This document shows, in pieces, positions 60,314-64,000 of a DNA stretch of 64,000 bases; the stretch's first letter is position 1; every line of letters starts with the position of its first letter. The translations under genes were made by a program, and so were the position numbers. Under the pieces are notes generated by a model. That model did not search any database, was not told where the DNA came from, and saw nothing but the letters and a program-made list of their open reading frames with translations. Origin of the DNA: Aequorivita sp. (lineage in GTDB: Bacteria > Bacteroidota > Bacteroidia > Flavobacteriales > Flavobacteriaceae); NCBI GenBank assembly GCA_024637015.1, contig JAGXGE010000002.1, positions 1-64,000 on the forward strand, in the 5' to 3' direction.

Positions 60314-60859
60314 TTATTTGTTTTGAAGCTGAAATACGGGTAAACTCAAATCCTTTTCAGATAGATTTCTGTCTTCATCAGGTATTTTCCAGTCTATGTT
60401 GAATTGTGGGTCTTTATAAAATGCCCTGATTTCTGACGCTTTATGGTAATAATTATCACATTTATAAAAGAACATGGCCGTTTTGCTTAACACAGCGAAA
60501 CCGTGAAGAAAACCTTTGGGAACAAAGAATTGTGTCATATTTTCAGCACTTAAATGAACAGCAATGTGTTGTAAATAGGTGTTGGATTCCGGTCTTATAT
60601 CCACCGCTACATCCAATACTTCTCCCTGTAAAACCCGAACGAGTTTTGCCTGCGCATAGGCTCCTGTTTGAGCGTGCAACCCCCTGATAACTCCATAGGT
60701 TGAAAAGGATTGGTTGTCCTGTACGAAGTCTGTAAGTATTCCAGTTTTTCGGGCAAACTCATCTTTATTAAAAGTTTCCATAAAAAAGCCCCTCTCGTCT
60801 TCAAAAACGGTGGGCTTGATTATAAAACAGTCTTTTAAAAAAGTTTTTTCAATAGTCAT
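60314..60859 (-). CDS. rfbC: dTDP-4-dehydrorhamnose 3,5-epimerase
   Basis: This 181-residue cupin enzyme shows KPTVFEDERGFFMETFNKDEF near residue 16, the catalytic His in GVIRGLHAQTG near 57, VLQGEVLDVAVDIRPES near 78 and FVPKGFLHGFAVLS near 112. It converts dTDP-4-keto-6-deoxyglucose to dTDP-4-keto-L-rhamnose. It lies 10 bp after rfbB. Confidence 0.94.
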   Translation of the reverse strand: MTIEKTFLKDCFIIKPTVFEDERGFFMETFNKDEFARKTGILTDFVQDNQSFSTYGVIRGLHAQTGAYAQAKLVRVLQGEVLDVAVDIRPESNTYLQHIAVHLSAENMTQFFVPKGFLHGFAVLSKTAMFFYKCDNYYHKASEIRAFYKDPQFNIDWKIPDEDRNLSEKDLSLPVFQLQNK

Positions 60860-60869
60860 CTATAAATTT

Positions 60870-61916
60870 TTACTGATATTGTTTTTCGTAATATTCCTGA
60901 TAGGTTCCCGTGGTAACATGATTCAGCCATTCAGAATTTCCCAAATACCAATCTATGGTGCGGGAAAGTCCTTGCTCAAAAGTTACGCTGGGCTCCCACC
61001 CTAACTCGGTATTGATTTTGCTTGCATCTATGGCATAACGCAAATCATGGCCCGGCCTATCCTTTACATAGGTTATCAATTTTTCGGAACTTCCTTTCGC
61101 CCGTTCCAATTTTACATCCATTTGGGCGCATAGCAGTTTTACCAAATCAATGTTTTTCCACTCATTAAAGCCGCCAATATTATAGGTTTCTTTTACTTTT
61201 CCTTTATGCAGAATAAGGTCTATGGCCTTGGCATGGTCCAGTACATACAGCCAATCCCGGGTGTAATTTCCATCCCCATATACGGGCAGGGGTTTATTTT
61301 CTATGATGTTGTTTATAAACAAGGGGATCAACTTTTCAGGAAATTGGTTGGGGCCATAATTATTGGAACAGTTTGAAATAACAAATGGCAGCCCATAGGT
61401 TTCGCCATAGGCCCTTACAAAATGGTCAGACCCAGCCTTGGAAGCTGAATAGGGTGAATTTGGATCATAGGGTGTGGTTTCGGTAAACAAGCCTTCCTTG
61501 CCCAAGGTTCCGTAAACTTCGTCTGTACTGATATGATAAAACAATTTGCCATCGTAATTTGAAGCCCAAAGCTTTTTCGAGGCCTCCAGTAAATTCAAAG
61601 TCCCAATAATATTGGTCTTTGCAAATCCTATAGGGTCGGTAATGGATCTATCTACATGCGACTCGGCAGCCAAATGGACAACTTGATCGAATTGGTGTTT
61701 TTGGAAAAGAGCGTCTATTTCCGCTGTATTGGTGATGTCGGCTTTTATAAAACAATAATTTTCCTTGTCTTCAATATCCCTCAGGTTTTCCAAATTGCCG
61801 GCATAGGTTAGATTGTCCAGATTGAAAATTTTATAATCATGATATTTGGCAACCAATAAGCGAACTACATGGGAGCCTATAAATCCTGCACCTCCAGTTA
61901 ATAAAATATTATTCAT
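60870..61916 (-). CDS. rfbB: dTDP-glucose 4,6-dehydratase
   Basis: About 348 residues from ATG 61916 (MNNILLTGGAGFIGSHVVRL), which aligns with the family start; another in-frame ATG at 61955 would add 13 residues. SDR motifs are the Gly-rich NAD loop, HLAAESHVDRSI near 80, STDEVYGTLG with the Thr-Asp-Glu triad near 130 and YSASKAGSDHFVRAY with the catalytic Tyr and Lys. It makes dTDP-4-keto-6-deoxyglucose. Followed by rfbC and rfbA; no rfbD was seen in the window. Confidence 0.96.
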   Translation of the reverse strand: MNNILLTGGAGFIGSHVVRLLVAKYHDYKIFNLDNLTYAGNLENLRDIEDKENYCFIKADITNTAEIDALFQKHQFDQVVHLAAESHVDRSITDPIGFAKTNIIGTLNLLEASKKLWASNYDGKLFYHISTDEVYGTLGKEGLFTETTPYDPNSPYSASKAGSDHFVRAYGETYGLPFVISNCSNNYGPNQFPEKLIPLFINNIIENKPLPVYGDGNYTRDWLYVLDHAKAIDLILHKGKVKETYNIGGFNEWKNIDLVKLLCAQMDVKLERAKGSSEKLITYVKDRPGHDLRYAIDASKINTELGWEPSVTFEQGLSRTIDWYLGNSEWLNHVTTGTYQEYYEKQYQ

Positions 61917-62023
61917 CGGGTTGTATTTGGATGCAATACTTTCTTTTTTAAGCATTTACATTAGAAGTTGGCAAAGGTACTACTCTCCTATTTTAAAGTT
62001 TCCCATTTTATCAAAAAAAATGT

Positions 62024-62911
62024 TTAATTATTCTTAAAAATAGTTTCCAATTCGTCAATCATATCTTGTGGAAGCGCAAGTGTAAGTTTTTTTTTATCTC
62101 TTACCCTTTTTAAAATTTTACTTTTAAAATTGCTGGTCAAAAATTGTGAAAGCAAATCTTTCAGACCTATTCTTTTTAGAAAGTAAAATAATTTTTGGTA
62201 TTTCAAAGCATGCCCTTCATTCACTTTTTTCAGAAAGAGGTCCGGAAACTGTGCTATATTCAGAAAATTGGCAACCTTCCCCATTTCATTTTCGGTATTT
62301 GCAACTAGTTCTTCAAGGGAAAGCACCAGCACACTTTCAAAAATATTTTGATAATGGCGTATTGGGGTGTTGTAGCAACTCATATTCAAATAACTGAACC
62401 AAGGTAATGTTCCCTTTTTATAAAGATCAAGATCCCGTGCCATAACAGTGGCAAATGATTTTCTTTCACGCCCCACGCCCAGGTCCATATTATAATGAGA
62501 AAACGCCCTTTTTAGGGGATTGCGCGTTAGTATTATTATTTTTGCATTTGGATTATAATTGTAGATTCTCTCAGCGGCTTCGGGCGCATGTAAATAAGCG
62601 GTACTGGCTTCGGCCCTGTATTGTTCGGCGGTAGCATTGGAAAACAACCGTTGGTAATGTTCTTCTTTTGAAACTTGAACACTGTGCCGAGGGGCCAGGT
62701 ACTGATTTTTAAAATAGTTTTCCAATGAAAAAAAACGGGAAGTCTCTAAAAATGCTTTGGGGAGTGGATCTGCAAAATGATGAGGCTCTTTTATGGGAGA
62801 CATAAAAATCATCGGGTGTTGGGATAAAAGCGTCGCAAAAGAGGTGGTTCCAGCTTTCATGGCTCCAACAACAAATATGTCAACTTTCTTATCCTCCATT
62901 AAAACAGACAA
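62024..62911 (-). CDS. PAPS-dependent sulfotransferase
   Basis: This 295-residue protein has the 5'-phosphosulfate-binding loop FVVGAMKAGTTSFATLLSQHP at residues 14-34, the region KEPHHFAD near 42, and the 3'-phosphate site IIILTRNPLKRAFSHYNMDLG near 125, as in the P-loop sulfotransferase family. It is expected to transfer sulfate from PAPS to a hydroxyl, probably on a sugar. Its place among polysaccharide genes suggests a sulfated polymer, common in marine bacteria. Confidence 0.87.
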   Translation of the reverse strand: MSVLMEDKKVDIFVVGAMKAGTTSFATLLSQHPMIFMSPIKEPHHFADPLPKAFLETSRFFSLENYFKNQYLAPRHSVQVSKEEHYQRLFSNATAEQYRAEASTAYLHAPEAAERIYNYNPNAKIIILTRNPLKRAFSHYNMDLGVGRERKSFATVMARDLDLYKKGTLPWFSYLNMSCYNTPIRHYQNIFESVLVLSLEELVANTENEMGKVANFLNIAQFPDLFLKKVNEGHALKYQKLFYFLKRIGLKDLLSQFLTSNFKSKILKRVRDKKKLTLALPQDMIDELETIFKNN

Positions 62912-62979
62912 CTCAATTCTTTTTTAAAATCTTTATAAAATTACCAAAATCAATAAATACCAATAGATATATTAATTCC

Positions 62980-64000
62980 TCAAAGAATGGTCGTATCGAT
63001 ATTTAAATTCTTTTTTGTGTAAAGCACTAAAACTACGTTTTGAATAATTAACAAACTACTATAGATTAATGCTGCTCCTATAACATCAAAATAAAAAACC
63101 AAAGGTATACACAACAAAATATTTAATAGGGCATTAAAACCTATAACCTTTGTTATATAAGCTTGGTGTCCCGTCATATTCAAAACAAGCCCTACGGAGC
63201 CCGTTGCTACATTAATCAGCTGCCCTAAGCACATAATTACCAATGGAATATATGAATTTTGATAGGCTTCCCCAAACAGAAAAACAAGAAGTTTCTCACC
63301 TCCCAAAATAAATATCAACACTACTGGCAATGCAAAAATAAAAGTCAATCGACTGGATTTAGTAGCAATTCTTTGAAGTGAATTTAAATTATTCTTTTCG
63401 AATGCTGCAGAAATATAAGGCGCTATTCCTGTATTTAAAGCATCCAACGCAAATGCCACCAAGGATGCTCCACGAATGGCAATATCAAATAAAGCAACTG
63501 CTTCAACACTCCCAAAGATTGCCAAAACATATACCAGTAGTTTATTTTTTATCACTTGAATACCACTGTTTATAGAAAAGGGCATCGTTTGTTTTAACCA
63601 TTCTTTATTTTTAAAAATTGGTTTCAAGTTTCTTATTTTTTTTACAATTTCTTTTCTATAAAAAACATAGCCTACTATATAAGCTATCAAAGTGGCCAAG
63701 ATATGGATTTGCATGGCTAAAGGTGGAGTTAGTTTGAAGTTGAAAATATAAAAAACTCCTAATCCAAAACACAGTAGAAAGTTTTTAAGTAAAGAATCAG
63801 GTAATTGCGCCAGTATTATAAATCGCATACCTCGTAAGGCTGCCGCACGTATCGATTGCAATCCTATAAATGGCAATAAAACTAAGCCATACCAAATAGT
63901 TTGAACTAAAATTGGATTCAAATTTTTCCACCAAAAGTAATAGCTTATCAAAGCAATGATTAAAATGCCGGAAGAAGATCCATAGACTATTTGTTTAGTG
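62980..64000 (-). CDS. Polysaccharide flippase (MOP superfamily), cut by the right edge
   Basis: About 340 C-terminal residues are visible; the frame stays open through the window end, reading GSSSGILIIALISYYFWWKN before the first internal start-like codon (TTG at 63951), so the N-terminus lies outside. Eight to ten membrane helices remain, with the MOP-type KNKLLVYVLAIFGSVEAVALFDIAIRGASL and the C-terminal IGFNALLNILLCIPLVFYFDVIGAALIYS. It would be a second repeat-unit or lipid-linked-sugar flippase in this locus. Confidence 0.85.
   Translation of the reverse strand, partial: TKQIVYGSSSGILIIALISYYFWWKNLNPILVQTIWYGLVLLPFIGLQSIRAAALRGMRFIILAQLPDSLLKNFLLCFGLGVFYIFNFKLTPPLAMQIHILATLIAYIVGYVFYRKEIVKKIRNLKPIFKNKEWLKQTMPFSINSGIQVIKNKLLVYVLAIFGSVEAVALFDIAIRGASLVAFALDALNTGIAPYISAAFEKNNLNSLQRIATKSSRLTFIFALPVVLIFILGGEKLLVFLFGEAYQNSYIPLVIMCLGQLINVATGSVGLVLNMTGHQAYITKVIGFNALLNILLCIPLVFYFDVIGAALIYSSLLIIQNVVLVLYTKKNLNIDTTIL

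Overview
The window looks like a chromosomal segment of a marine or aquatic member of the Flavobacteriaceae (phylum Bacteroidota). The evidence is the pair of gliding genes gldF and gldG, the DUF4294 / M42 peptidase pair, TonB-dependent receptor architecture, Bacteroidota-type promoters (TTTG, about 20 bp, then TAnnTTTG), few Shine-Dalgarno sequences and several TTG starts. An Aequorivita-like genus would fit, but this is a guess from protein style. No tRNA or complete rRNA gene was seen.

Layout. Bases 1-281 hold the promoter and leader of an rRNA operon running off the left edge on the minus strand. Bases 0.5-17.4 kb are mostly housekeeping: M42 peptidase, an MBOAT acyltransferase with an SGNH-like partner, an alanine/sodium symporter, a PagL-like deacylase, phoH-purC, a SAM-hydrolase-like protein, gldFG, dnaN and mnmE. 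Bases 17.4-26.3 kb hold a six-gene minus-strand cluster: class III aminotransferase, carbon-nitrogen hydrolase, VOC protein, 919-residue Orn/Lys/Arg decarboxylase, ATP-grasp ligase and succinate-semialdehyde-type dehydrogenase. It looks like a diamine/GABA catabolic route and is bracketed by the real 3' end of mnmE and a second, diverged mnmE 3'-end remnant. Bases 26.4-32.6 kb carry an FKBP isomerase, an FAD oxidoreductase, a TonB-dependent receptor, a lipoate ligase and a 44-residue membrane peptide, separated by 7- and 8-bp tandem arrays.

From 32.7 kb to the right edge everything runs on the minus strand and forms one large surface-polysaccharide locus. In order of transcription it holds: a flippase (cut by the window), sulfotransferase, dTDP-sugar genes rfbB-rfbC-rfbA, a second flippase, a GT2 transferase, a hexapeptide acyltransferase, an ATP-grasp protein, an MBOAT/SGNH acylation pair, three glycosyltransferases, AsnB-type amidotransferase, a Wzy-like membrane protein, two more glycosyltransferases, a bacillosamine-type set (PglC-, PglD-, PglE- and PglF-like plus a second sugar transferase), and the export machinery (Wza-like, Wzc-like autokinase, Wzi-like). 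The product is predicted to be a Wzx/Wzy-type exopolysaccharide or capsule that may be acylated, sulfated and amidated.

The most unusual structure is at 42.7-44.05 kb: eleven copies of a ~79-bp unit, each able to fold as a long hairpin, in two blocks flanking a small DUF559 (Vsr-like) endonuclease gene whose own stop codon lies in a repeat unit. The window also carries a family of 8-bp arrays with the shared core A(C/T)TCAC, which abut or contain the stop codons of neighbouring genes at three loci, and heptamer arrays, one version of which sits in frame inside mnmE.
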